A stretch of 60,000 nt of DNA from Cryptomeria japonica. Taxonomy: Eukaryota > Streptophyta > Pinopsida > Cupressales > Cupressaceae. Positions 21,691-32,031 of this stretch are shown piece by piece. The stretch covers positions 688,270,083 to 688,330,082 of the forward strand of contig NC_081412.1 of assembly GCF_030272615.1 (NCBI RefSeq). The letters run 5' to 3'. Under the pieces are notes generated by a model, which was not told where the DNA came from, searched no databases, and saw only the letters and a program-made list of their open reading frames with translations. Positions within the stretch are counted from its first letter, which is position 1, and each line of letters opens with the position of its first letter. The translations under genes and the position numbers were made by a program.

Positions 21691-21762
21691 AGGTTTCCCA
21701 CCCTGTCCTAAGTTCCAACTCAAAGTCACTCCCTTCTCCTACTCCTGCATCACACTCTATAT

Positions 21763-21775
21763 TATATAGATTGTT
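21763..21775. repeat. Right target-site duplication of the LINE (13 bp)
   Basis: TATATAGATTGTT, identical to 663-675. Confidence 0.82.
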
Positions 21776-23020
21776 AGGGTACTTTTCAAAAACCTATTTT
21801 ATGATAACATGGAAATTTAATTGAATTATTTTCATAAACTTACATATGTATGAAATGAAAAGTTGAAAGAGGTGGAAAAAGAGAAAAAATAAATGTGAGA
21901 AACACTTCAAATAAATTGAAAGATGCTTGATTAGAAAGAAATGGGAGGGGAGGGCTCACACTAATTCTTTCCATTTTGTATAATTCTTTTATTTCAATCA
22001 AATTTCAATTAATTGTCAAAATGAGACGTCACAAATTGATTGAAGAGACAATCAAGTGCATAAGGATGTGGACATGTAATCAATTGATTTACTAAATAGA
22101 AGAACCTAATCATACATGATAGTGTGTAAAGGGTATATGATCGTCTTCTTGATTACCCTAAACAACATCAAAATTGATAACCTTACATAATCATCTCTCT
22201 ACCTATTATGGTAGGAGACAATGAGTGGACAACCTTTCAATGTTGATTATCTTTCCTAACATAATTGATATGGTTTCAGTAGATGGAAAAGTTGTAGGTG
22301 ATGATGGCAACCTGAATGACGATAGAAATGCTTTGGCTCTTCCTTGTGGAAGAGTTGTTGTCTCTGTCTTGTCATGTGCTTCACCTAATTTGGAGAGTGC
22401 AGCGGTACTTGTCTCAACTGGTTGGAAGGCATCTCATTGCTACCCCTATTTATTTTTGGAGGTTTTGTTCTCTCTCTCTTTCTGGGTCCCCCCTTGGTGG
22501 TCTTCAATCTTATCAGATATTTGTCCGTCGTGTGCTTGTTTCTGGTCAAGGGATGAGTAGGCTCTTTGGCATCTGTCTTGTTGTGGTATGTTTAGTGGTT
22601 ACCGATTTTAGTTGGTCTTCTCAAGGCCTTGTCTTTTCAGCTGGTAAGACATTTTTTTCCCCCAACTAGATTTATTATTGAGTGAAGAGCTTTTTGCCCC
22701 CATGAACCTTTAAGGGGTCAAGGGGTCTTTCTTTGACTATCGTTGGGGTTTGGAAGCCATTTCTTGGGGCTCTTTTTTCTTTTGGCTGGTTTTTCATTGT
22801 GTTCTTTTTTAGATTAAAGTTTTTTGTATTCGAGTAAACAAATTCTTATAATATAATATCAATTTATTTAGCTTCTTCAACATGAGTCTACAATTAACAA
22901 CCCACAATCTAGATTAATTTTGACAACATAACACTTCACCTGCAAATATAACATAACTAATATTCTCTAAAGCTACCTTTTATAGAGAAATACAACTCAA
23001 GAGGAAGCTTCTAGATGAAG
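21776..23020. other. Host flank with a possible LINE-type 3' tail, no clear gene
   Basis: A+T-rich to about 22200. From roughly 22560 to 22860 on the plus strand the sequence becomes T/G-rich and ends in a tail like other LINE 3' untranslated regions (AACCTTTAAGGGGTC, TTGGCTGGTTTTTCATTGTG, TTTTTTGTATTCGAGTAAAC). An open frame at 22225-22560 has no motif. A 5'-truncated LINE is possible but not demonstrated. Confidence 0.35.
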
Positions 23021-23029
23021 TTACAAGAT

Positions 23030-23216
23030 GGGGTTGTACAAAGCATTTGGCCCTATTTTTCAGTCATCAAAAAGCATGCAAATGACACATGTACACCTTC
23101 AAATGACTCCCCATTCAAACTCAGCCTTGGCCCTATTCCGGCCACCAAAAAGCATGCAAATGACACATGTACACCTTCAAATGACTCCCCATTCAAACCT
23201 CATCAATTGGGCACTT
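23030..23216 (+). repeat. Tandem duplication, unit 78 bp
   Basis: AAAAAGCATGCAAATGACACATGTACACC... starts at 23069 and again at 23147 with over 50 identical bases, flanked by TTGGCCCTATT in both copies. No gene is attached. Confidence 0.88.
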
Positions 23217-23869
23217 AAAATTTACTATTTGGAGGTATGACAAATTCTCTTACGCATCTTACAACTGCCATAACTTACAACACTAATAGTTGTAAAAAAA
23301 TTTATTGTAAATAACTATTATTAGTTTATTCTCTTACAATTTGTCATAATCCAACCTGGGCACCCATCTTCTCCATGCGAAAATTATCTCCTACCACTTG
23401 TCCATTCTATCATAGAATCCATCATAGGCTAACATTTGTTAGATTCTTAATGTGGGATGCCTACCTCCACATGTGCAACATATGTATCATACGGTTATCA
23501 CCAAGTAGGATGCCACCAAGCCTATGGGTCCCACTAGATAGGTAGATATTTGTAGGTAATCAATAAATTAAAATAATAAATAAGTATACCAACAATAGCA
23601 AGTTGTTAGGAATATTCCCAGTTTCCATATCAAATATAGGCCAGTCTAGATGTATTATCACTTGTTTCCAATTGATTAAGAGGCAAATTTTCACTTTAGC
23701 TTCTTGAGAATCTAACTCACCTTATACACATGGGCCTTTCTGAAAATCAACTTTTCATTAACATCTCTACAAGCTAGGTTCCTCAATTTTCTCACCTACC
23801 GTACATTTGATTGAGTTCTTACAATATAGAAGATGAGTTACCTCCTTTTGGTCCCAACAATATCAATTG

Positions 23870-24355
23870 TTTGGGTTAGAATTTTTTAGGTAATAGTATT
23901 GTGTGAAATATTCCTTTGTGGCCATGGGATCTTCCTAGTCTTTAATTCTTCAATCTTTCAAAAAATCAATTGGAAGGTTTTCTAGCCCCAAAGATATCCC
24001 ATACTTTTATGGTGGTGGACTTGAATAGGAATAGAGTATATGGTTTTCTTCTTTCTCTTGACTTTGTTTCAAATGTATTAGATCTGGTGGGTAATGAGTT
24101 TAATGTATTTATTCCTGCATCAATTGGCACAATATTCTCTTTATCAGTGTGAGGGAATAATTTGACAATAAGGTTTTGTAGCCCCAAAGATATCCCATAA
24201 TTTTATGGTGGTGGACTTGAATGGGAATAGATTATATGGCTCTCTTCTTGCTCTTGATATTTTTCAGATGCATTAGATCTGTCAGGTAATGAGTTTAATG
24301 GCTCCATTCCTACATCAATTGGCATGATATCCACTCTATCATTGTCATGCCCAAA
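23870..24355 (+). pseudogene. Leucine-rich-repeat receptor-type gene fragment, internally duplicated
   Basis: Reading through stops gives plant extracellular LRR text: WPWDLPSL then FFNLSKNQLEGFLAPK, MVVDLNRNRVYGF and VLDLVGNEFNVFIPASIGT, which match the LxxLxLxxNxLxGxIPxxIG consensus. The last two repeats recur about 196 bp later (from 24180) as MVVDLNGNRLYGS and, after a frameshift, LDLSGNEFNGSIPTSIG. No kinase, signal peptide or membrane segment is in view. Stops include TGA after NSIV and TAA after PSL. It is probably a relic of an LRR receptor-like protein gene in the old host DNA. The duplicate copy is closer to the consensus than the first. Confidence 0.68.
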
Positions 24356-25139
24356 AATTAGCCAAGTGAGCATGATACAACACTAACAATTTTTTTTGTT
24401 TCTATCTCCAATAACATGATATATCAATGGAAATGTAGTTCTCATTACGTACACACTTAAGAGGAACAACAAACAAAAACTGAGATACACCATTGTTTAC
24501 CATTTTTACAAATATCATTTTAACCACAACATATTACTCTGTACACTTCAAGCAATAGTGATAAATAATAAGTTACCATTCCAAATAGGATACCTCAAAC
24601 ATTAAGTTAATTCTTCCTTTGGTTCCCAACACAATATACCTCCTTCTTACCCATGTTTCTCTTGCATTCCTTCATGATGTGATTGCCTCACCTCCTATAC
24701 CTACACTTGCAAGATGTCTATTTGTCTAGATGTTCAAACACAAGATCAAAGGAAAGTTAGATACATAATTATCATGAATCATTACTTTAACTCGATCATT
24801 TTACAATAATCACCTACTAATTTGTAAAGATAGATATAAAATACATAAAATTGTGAAGGAGTGGCGAGGCTAAACCAAACTTAGAATTGCAAAACCTAAG
24901 GGCCAGACCTAGTGTCTCGGGGGCTCATCATAGATGGCCTTGCCTACGTGAAGGTGTAGAGACTCCATAGTTCATAAAAACAATTTAAAACCCATCTTAT
25001 ATGATGGTAAGAAGTGGGGTATGCAACCCTTTCTAGGGTCTAATTCCCTAGACAGTTCCCTCATCGGTTTCCACCCACTTTGGTGAGATAGAGATGAACC
25101 CTTAACTTGTTTTGATATATATGTCAGTCACACATAGGT
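24356..25139. other. A+T-rich host DNA, no gene seen
   Basis: No convincing frame or motif. The part from about 24860 to 25130 (GGCCAGACCTAGTGTCTCGGG..., GGGGTATGCAACCC...) has the look of an LTR or untranslated fragment, but I could not place it. Confidence 0.35.
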
Positions 25140-25374
25140 CTAATGAGCAGCTTTCCTGCTATTGGTGGTACCAAAACTGGCGGATTCATCAGATATTGTT
25201 TGAGCTGGTGAAATGATTCTGCACACTTGTCTTCCCATCTGAAAGGCATATTCTTGTGAAGCAGATGATTGAATGGTAAACATTTATCTGCTAGTTCAGC
25301 TATGAATCGCCTGATAGACTGAAGCCATCCCTGCAAAGATCTAAGTTCGCTAATGTTCCTGGGAGGTGGCATCT

Positions 25375-25379
25375 CCATG
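25375..25379. repeat. Left TSD of the solo LTR (CCATG)
   Basis: CCATG flanks the solo LTR here and at 27006-27010; the LTR begins TGTAGCG directly after it. Confidence 0.85.
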
Positions 25380-27005
25380 TGTAGCGTCGTAAATTGTACG
25401 CACTCGCTAGGGTGGTACAATTTCACACCTAGTTTAGCACCCGCCTTAGTGCATTTTACATTCTGCATTGCATTTCTCCTTTAGCACTTAATTAATCAAA
25501 TTAATTAGGTCTAAGGTCCTATTTCATCATTCTCTACATCATAAAGTTGGGCCCTTTCACTAAAGCGCGCCCCTCGCATTTTATTCCTTCAATACATCAC
25601 TCAATCAAAAACCCTAATTAAGTCCTATTTCGAACTTGGGGGCTTGGTTTCGGGGTCAAAACATCTCGAAATCACCTGTAACTTTGGGATTCTCTCTAAA
25701 ATCATCATATCCGACGGCCCTAAAAATTCGGTGAAAAGTTGCCGGGACCGTGGCACCCGGTGCACATGGTCCCGGACATTTTTTCCGAAATTTTGGGAGC
25801 ACGATCCAATCATAAAATAAAGCTTAACCCCAAGAAATTGGCGGGATATTCAATCTCTAGGTCGGCCAAAATATGAATTTTCGATCTAGGGTTTCCTACA
25901 TAAGAGCTCTCCTTCTTCATTTGAAGGGATCGGATTTTTGTTTCCAGGAACTTCATATGCAGCGAAAGAGCAAATCTTTGAGGACTTCAACAACATTCAA
26001 CATCATTCTATCAAGCATCTATCAAATTCATTCATCCACTTAGGGCTTGGAAGACATTGAAGAACAATAGGAGATTACTGACTGAAGATTGGCTAGTACT
26101 CCTCCCTTGAGGGTTGGGTATGATTTCGTATTGTTTTCATGTCTTTGCATAAGTTTTGATATATCATTTATTCATGCTTTAGATCACATTGCATCTTGAT
26201 TTAGAGCATTTACATTATCATTTACAAGCAATTAGGGTTTACTTTCTAGGTTGCTCTAGTTTGCTTTCTTGCATTTTTGGACCTTGCACACACACTAGGT
26301 CTGCACACACAATACATTTTACAAAACAACTTGGCTATTTGTGGAGGTGGAAATCACCAAAGTGGGGGTTTGACTAAGGCAAAACCCTATATAGCCGCCC
26401 CTCCCCCTTTTTCAGATATTATTGCAGGTTTCGGGATTCGGACGACGCCGCGGAATACAGATCCGGAGAGAGAAGGTTGGAATAGCACTCTGTGTGAAAT
26501 TGCAGAGCAGAAGATTGGGACAGGGGCACTGGGCACCCTGGTCCCTGGGACAGAGGCGCTAGGCGCCCTGGTCCTCCGGACAGACAGTTTACAGACAGTT
26601 TCCAGACAGTGTTCCAGAGTGCAGAACAGTGGTTTCTGGTGCAGTTTTCAGGACAGTGGCACCCGCGCCCCCGTCCCGAACATTTTCAGTCCGATTTTGA
26701 CTCTGGGTACATATCTGCATTCTTATTTTATCCCTACATTTACAGCTATTCATTGTTTAATCTCAATTCTGCAATCTTGTTATTGGTTCATACTTGCATT
26801 TTGGGATTAGGGTTTGAACTTGCACTACTTAATCTTACAATTTCAACAAGGGAATAGAAATCCTAATAGATATCTCATGGCTCTCTCTTTCACCAAAAGA
26901 AGTAGCCAATTGTGCGATATCTCTAGGCTCTTTCGTATTCCGTAATGTGTGTCAAAAGGTAGGATTAGGGTATGATTGACCTAGTCTCGCTTTTTCCCCT
27001 ACACA
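25380..27005. mobile_element. Solo LTR, 1626 bp, in gypsy-1 pol
   Basis: Begins TGTAGCGTCG and ends CCCCTACACA (TG...CA), with perfect 5-bp CCATG duplications. It carries no internal region, primer-binding site or polypurine tract, so it is the product of LTR-LTR recombination. Excision in the mind's eye rejoins the gypsy-1 RT in frame (VQAIM then EMPPP). GC-rich words stand out: GGGACCGTGGCACCCGGTGCAC near 25744 and CTGGTCC/GGCGCC words at 26515-26600. The former is mirrored in another LTR at 59170. Strand not certain. Confidence 0.88.
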
Positions 27006-27010
27006 CCATG
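27006..27010. repeat. Right TSD of the solo LTR (CCATG)
   Basis: Matches 25375-25379. Confidence 0.85.
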
Positions 27011-30000
27011 ATGGCTTGTACCTTTGCTGGATCTACTTCAATGCCCTTTTATGACACTATGTAGCCTAATAGTTTGCCTGATGTGACCTCGAAGACACAT
27101 TTCTTAGGGTTTAGTTTGACCTTGAATTGCTCCAATATTTGAAATATTTTATCTAATATGCCTAGATGTTCTGCTTGGGTGAATGATTTAGCCAGTAAAT
27201 CATCCACATAGTCCTCCATGAAGGTATGCATCATATCGTGGAAGATTGTTGCCATGGCTCTTTGGTAAGTTGCCCCATCATTTTTGAAGCTGAAACGTAT
27301 GATGTTCCAACAATACATTCCCCATGGATAGATGAACATAGTTTTATCTTGATCCTGTGGTGCAATTTTGATTTGATTATAGCCAAAGAAACCGTCCATT
27401 AATGATAACATTGCATGGCTTGTTGTTAGATCCACAATTATGTCGATGCTTGGCAAAGGAAAGTCATCCATTGGACATGCTTTGTTGACATCTCTAAAAT
27501 TTGTGCATATTCTGATGCTTCCGTCAGGTTTAGAAACTTGTACAATGTTTGAAATCCATTCAACATAGTCTATAGGTTGGATGAATCCAACGTCTAATAA
27601 CTTCTTTAGTTCTGCTTTGACCAATAATGCCACCTGCGGATTCATCTTTTTTAATTTTTGTTTGACCGACTTAGCTTCTGGAGTGATGGATAAATGATGC
27701 ATGATCAAGTTCGGATCTATTCCGGGCATATCAGCATAAGACCAAGCAAAATTGATTTTCTTTTCTTTGAAGAATTTGATAAAATCTGGTTGTTCCTCTT
27801 CTGTCAATGATTCTGCTAGGTGTACGGTTTTGACTACAGCTTTAGTGTCGATGTTTATTGATTGAGTGGGCTCAATCAATATGGGTGACCTTTCTTGATA
27901 ATGTTTTGGAAGAGTGTCAAGTCTCCCATCTTTAGGTGGCTCAAAAAGGTTTTCACCTGTAGATGCATCCTTTATTTTTACTTTTTTTGTGATGTAATGT
28001 TGCCATTAACTGGTTTTCAGCATTAGATCCTTTGTTTCTTTCATTTTTGTGACTGAGAGACTTGGCACTCCACTTATTGCAGATATCATTATTTTGTTCA
28101 CCGGTAGAGCATGTTTCTGGGTTGACTGAACATAGATACTAGACAATGGATTCATCATCTAGGAATATTGGTATATCATGGAGTTCAAGTTCTTCCCAGT
28201 CTATGAGATCAGGATATGCAAGCAGTAAGGAGTCATTTGGTGGGTTGAGATTGGCTACGATAAGTGTCATGATATAGGCCTCATTGTAGTTGTTTGGGAT
28301 ATTAGTTAGGTCTATGATATTGTCGAGGTCTTTGATGGTATTATCTTCTATGTAGCCCTGTTCGTATTGTCGCTACTTGTTCTCATTAGCCTCGTAGATC
28401 TGTCGTGGTCCAAATTTAAGTGGTCGCGATTCTGTGCCTTGTCCCTCCTGAGAAAGGGGTGTGTATGAATGGATGGTATCTACCTCAATATCTTCAGTAA
28501 CATTTGAACAACTACCCCATTCATATTCATTAGAATCAGTTTTAGAATTGTTGTCCCAGAGTATCTCGCTGCTTCTAACAGGTATGTTGTATGGTGAGAA
28601 AACATCTTTGATAATTGATACCAGTCTTGTAGTTTTTTTTGATTCAGAATCGAAGCTTGCTTGTACCCTTTGCATTTGTTCATACACTATTTCCCTTCGG
28701 TGAGTAGTAATTTCGTCAGGTGGTGGCTCTACCTTGGTTTGATCAAGTTCTTGCACATGATGCACTTTCTTATAAGAAGCTTCTTCCCTTTGAATGGCCA
28801 GTTCTTCTTGTCATTTCTCTTTTTCTTGATGTTCTTTCTCTTTCCTTGTCATTTTTGCTGCTTGGTGTAGTGCCTCTTGCCATGATTTTTCATCATATTT
28901 CTTCTTGGCTCTCCATTGAGGTTTCTAATATTTATTTTTCTTTTGCCTAGGTGGTACATGTTATCCATATCCTAGTCATGTTTTGTCTCTTGCAAATTTT
29001 GAAGGAAGTTGCAGAGGTTCTGTAATGCCTTATTGATGCTTGCCGATAGGTCCCTTGCCATTGTATCCCATCTGTTGCATGATCCAGAATCCTTTTCCAT
29101 ATTGCTATGTTGGTATGGCCACCTCTATGGTAGTAGCTCCAACTTCTTATTCATCCTTGTATAGCCAACTAAGGATGTCTTTCTCTTCTGATTCATTGGC
29201 CAGTATGCCCAATTGGTTAAATTTACCATCAAACTTGGTGATGGGTTGGGTTGCTTGATGTATTGATGCAGAAGGTTGTCCATAAGATTTTGGTGATGTT
29301 GGCAATTTTGATAAACACAAGGGTTCAAAAGAGTACTCCCCCATGCGTTGATCTTTGATTTTCATTTTTTGCTTGAAGTCTATGGATAAAGACTTGAGTT
29401 TTTCTTGATGATGATCGGATGCTGAGGAAGCTTGGGCCTCCTTGTTGTGTGGAACCAGGTTGTCTTGAGCTGCCCCCATAGCATTGCAATGTTGAAAATG
29501 GTTATCATCGGCAGATATGGAAATTTCCTGTCCATTGTATGGGAACTTGATACACTGATGATATGTCAAAGGTATTGCTTGCATTTCATGTATCCATGGA
29601 TGACCCAGTAGAATATTGTATGTCAAGTCTATGTCTAAGACTTGGCACATAGTATCTTTTTGTATTGGTCCTACCTGAATAGGTAGTATTACTATTCCTT
29701 TGGATGACCTTTCTTCATCATCATAGGCCTTGATGGTGATCTTCTTGTTCGGATCAATAGACTACTTAGAGAAGCCCAATGCACGGATAAGCTTTACAGT
29801 ACATATATTGAGACTAGCTTCTCCATCTATTAAAACTCTTTTTACTCGATGTTTATAGACTAAGACTTCAATATGGAGTGGAGTGTTATGTGGATGATTC
29901 AAGGAGACATCATCATGTTCAGAAAAGGTAACATTATGAGGCCCTGTCATATGAGCCACCATGGCTTGGAATCGATCAATGTTCATATCTTTAGGAACAT

Positions 30001-30229
30001 TTGTTTCGACAAGTGCTTGTTCTAAGATATCTTTGTGTTTTGGCGAGAGTTTGAGCAATTTGAGTATGGATATTTGAGTGGGAGTTCTCCGTAGTTGATA
30101 AACCAAGTTATATTGAGTATTGGGGATAGTTGTGGATGTTGATGTGTTCCCTTTCAACACGTATTTTTGTGCTCTGGTTGTCACATTGATCAATGCATGT
30201 TCTTGTTTGTCCTTGATTTTATGACATTT

Positions 30230-32031
30230 ACTTGGTTGTTATCTGTCAATATATGATTAATGGTGTTCTCGTATAGGTGATTTATACGAGCTCCTTTGGT
30301 ATCGTTTGATGTTGAAGCTCCTCCCTTGTTGAATTCGGAAGATGATTTTTAAAGGCGTCATGGTCACCATTCATTTTGTGACCATCAACTGTTAAATCGC
30401 CTCTATCGATCATGTCCTGAATGATGTTCTTCAACCTCATGCAATCATTCGTGTGATGTCCTTTGTTGTGATGAAAATCACAAAAATGCGAGTCATTCTA
30501 CCAAGGTGGTTTGACCTGGGGTTCAAAGTTATTCATGGCTGGCAATGTGATAATCTTATTCGCCAAGAGTTCTCGAAACACTGATTCTAAGGTTTGTCCT
30601 AATGGTGTGTAGATGCATCTATACGGGAAAGTGTTGGTGTTTTTGATTTGGTTAGTGTTGTTGCCTTGGTTATTGTTGTTGGTGTTTGATGTTTAATTTC
30701 CTTGGTTGGTATTTTGCGGATAAGTGTTAGTGCCTTGATTAACACTTTTTTGGTTTTTGTTGGATGGGGGGTTACCTGATAAAGCCAACACTGGTTGTTT
30801 GGATTTCACATTATTAGCATCAACTACCTCATCATTAACAACATTTTTGTTCCTTGTCCAAAATATGGATTTGTCTAAAGTGTTGTTGTTGTTGTTTTTA
30901 TTGTTAAAGGGGTTAGTGTTTGATGAATTAACACCTTCCTTAAAGAACTTCAATGTTCCTTTCTTGATGTAGGCTTCCTTTGTTTGGATTCCGTTTTCTA
31001 TCAACTTGGCAAAAGATGGTATACATTGGAGTTTGAGTTGATAACTCATCTCACTATTTAGATTATCGATGAAAATCTCCATCTTTTCCTTTTCAGGCAT
31101 GTCTCAAGGATATCTCGAAACTATGCATCTCCACCACTGAAGAAACACCATGAATGTTTCATTGCTCTTTTGTTTTGTGTTACACACATCAAACGTGGTG
31201 ATTGCATATTGAATGTTATAGAAGTATTACATTATGATTTGTTTACCAACTCATCAAATGATCTCATGGGAGGTGTGAGTTTAGACAACCACTCCAAGGT
31301 TTTCCCTCCCAAACTTCTTGGGAATAGTCTCATTAAGTAAGTGTCATCGTGAGAAAACTCTAGGCTCATGGTACAAAATTCCCGAACATGATCATGGGGA
31401 TCACTTTTACCATCATACTTGTCATACTTTGGTATATCTGAATTTGGAGGAAAAGGTACCATGTTCAATCTACTGTCAAAAGGATAAGGACATATCTCAA
31501 CCAAGGAGTATCACACCATGGTTCCTTGTTGCATTTCTTGCAGTTGCCTTTGCAATATTTGGATTTGTTGTGTAGAGAAGCCATGGGCACATTTGTCCTC
31601 CGAGGGAGAGATTCCCCTCTTTCATTAAGATTGTCCTGGTTGCAGGTATGGTCTTGTTCTTGTTCAAGTGTGTTTTTAGGACCATGTGTCTCTTCTTCTC
31701 TTTGTTGTTCTTGATAGGCATAATTTCTAGACCTTGTTCTTGAAATTCTCTCATCTATATTCCTTAAGTTTTTTGTATCGAAATCTTCAGGAATGTTAAC
31801 TCCTTTGCTAGTGAGCATGAGTAGATATTTTTCCTTGTTAGCATCAATAAGTCTTTCCATGAGTTTTTGGAATGATGCATTTTCTTGACGTTCTTGGAGA
31901 AGTTCCTCAGTGATCTCTGTTTCGCCCATATTGGCATACTCATCAAAAGGGTTGGATAATCTACGACCCATACTTGATTCTAGTTGTGATTCTTTTTGTT
32001 TATTTCTTTGAGATTGAGTGACAACGGGCAT
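30230..32031 (-). pseudogene. gypsy-1 gag with zinc knuckle
   Basis: Starts at 32031 (MPVVTQSQRNKQKESQ). A capsid-type region at about 31500-30700 matches gypsy-2: VEICPYPFDSRLNMVPFP, YDGKSDPHDHVREF, MRLFPRSLGGKTLEW, then EKMEIFIDNLNSEMSYQL. Asn-rich low complexity follows near 30700-30900. The knuckle FCDFHHNKGHHTNDC lies near 30480-30440. Several frames are needed, so it carries frameshifts and stops. It forms the virus-like particle core and binds element RNA. Confidence 0.75.

Larger units (their letters stand above)
676..21762 (-). mobile_element. Full-length L1-type plant LINE, split by a 13-kb DNA transposon
   Basis: This is a non-LTR retrotransposon on the minus strand. Its 5' end is near 21762 and its 3' end near 676, with a perfect 13-bp target duplication on both sides. 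Removing the inserted transposon (5484-18522) leaves about 8.05 kb. The order along the minus strand is ORF1 (DUF4283-like region, CCHC knuckle, basic tail), ORF2 (AP-type endonuclease, reverse transcriptase, zf-RVT, RNase H), then a third ORF and a short 3' tail. All ORFs carry stops or frameshifts, so the copy is dead. Plant L1 elements normally end soon after ORF2, so the extra ~1.9 kb is unusual. The boundaries rest on the duplication; the 5' end could differ by a few bases. Confidence 0.85.
25140..30193 (-). pseudogene. gypsy-1 pol: protease, G-patch-like motif, RT, start of RNase H
   Basis: Read downward. Protease at about 30190-29150 (HRVKRVLIDGEASLNIC, then LLGHPWIHEMQA); its active-site block reads DGEA where gypsy-2 has DNGA. 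A G-patch-like stretch follows at about 29110-29040 (YGKGFWIMQQMGYNGKGP). RT lies at 27879-27049: FRDVNKACPMDDFPLP, LSLMDGFFGYNQIKI and the catalytic YVDD at 27199-27210. The gene is interrupted after PAKVQAIM by the solo LTR and resumes at 25379 with EMPPPRNISELRSLQG. It runs to a truncation near LLIRP. TAA or TAG stops occur at YKDE*EV, PT*QYGKG and HQ*GI. Polyprotein enzymes for reverse transcription; integrase is absent. Confidence 0.82.

Noticed and set aside
22225-22669. Two overlapping frames of 111 and 117 codons
   Set aside because: No motif; the sequence grades into a T-rich LINE-type tail, so these are probably chance frames.
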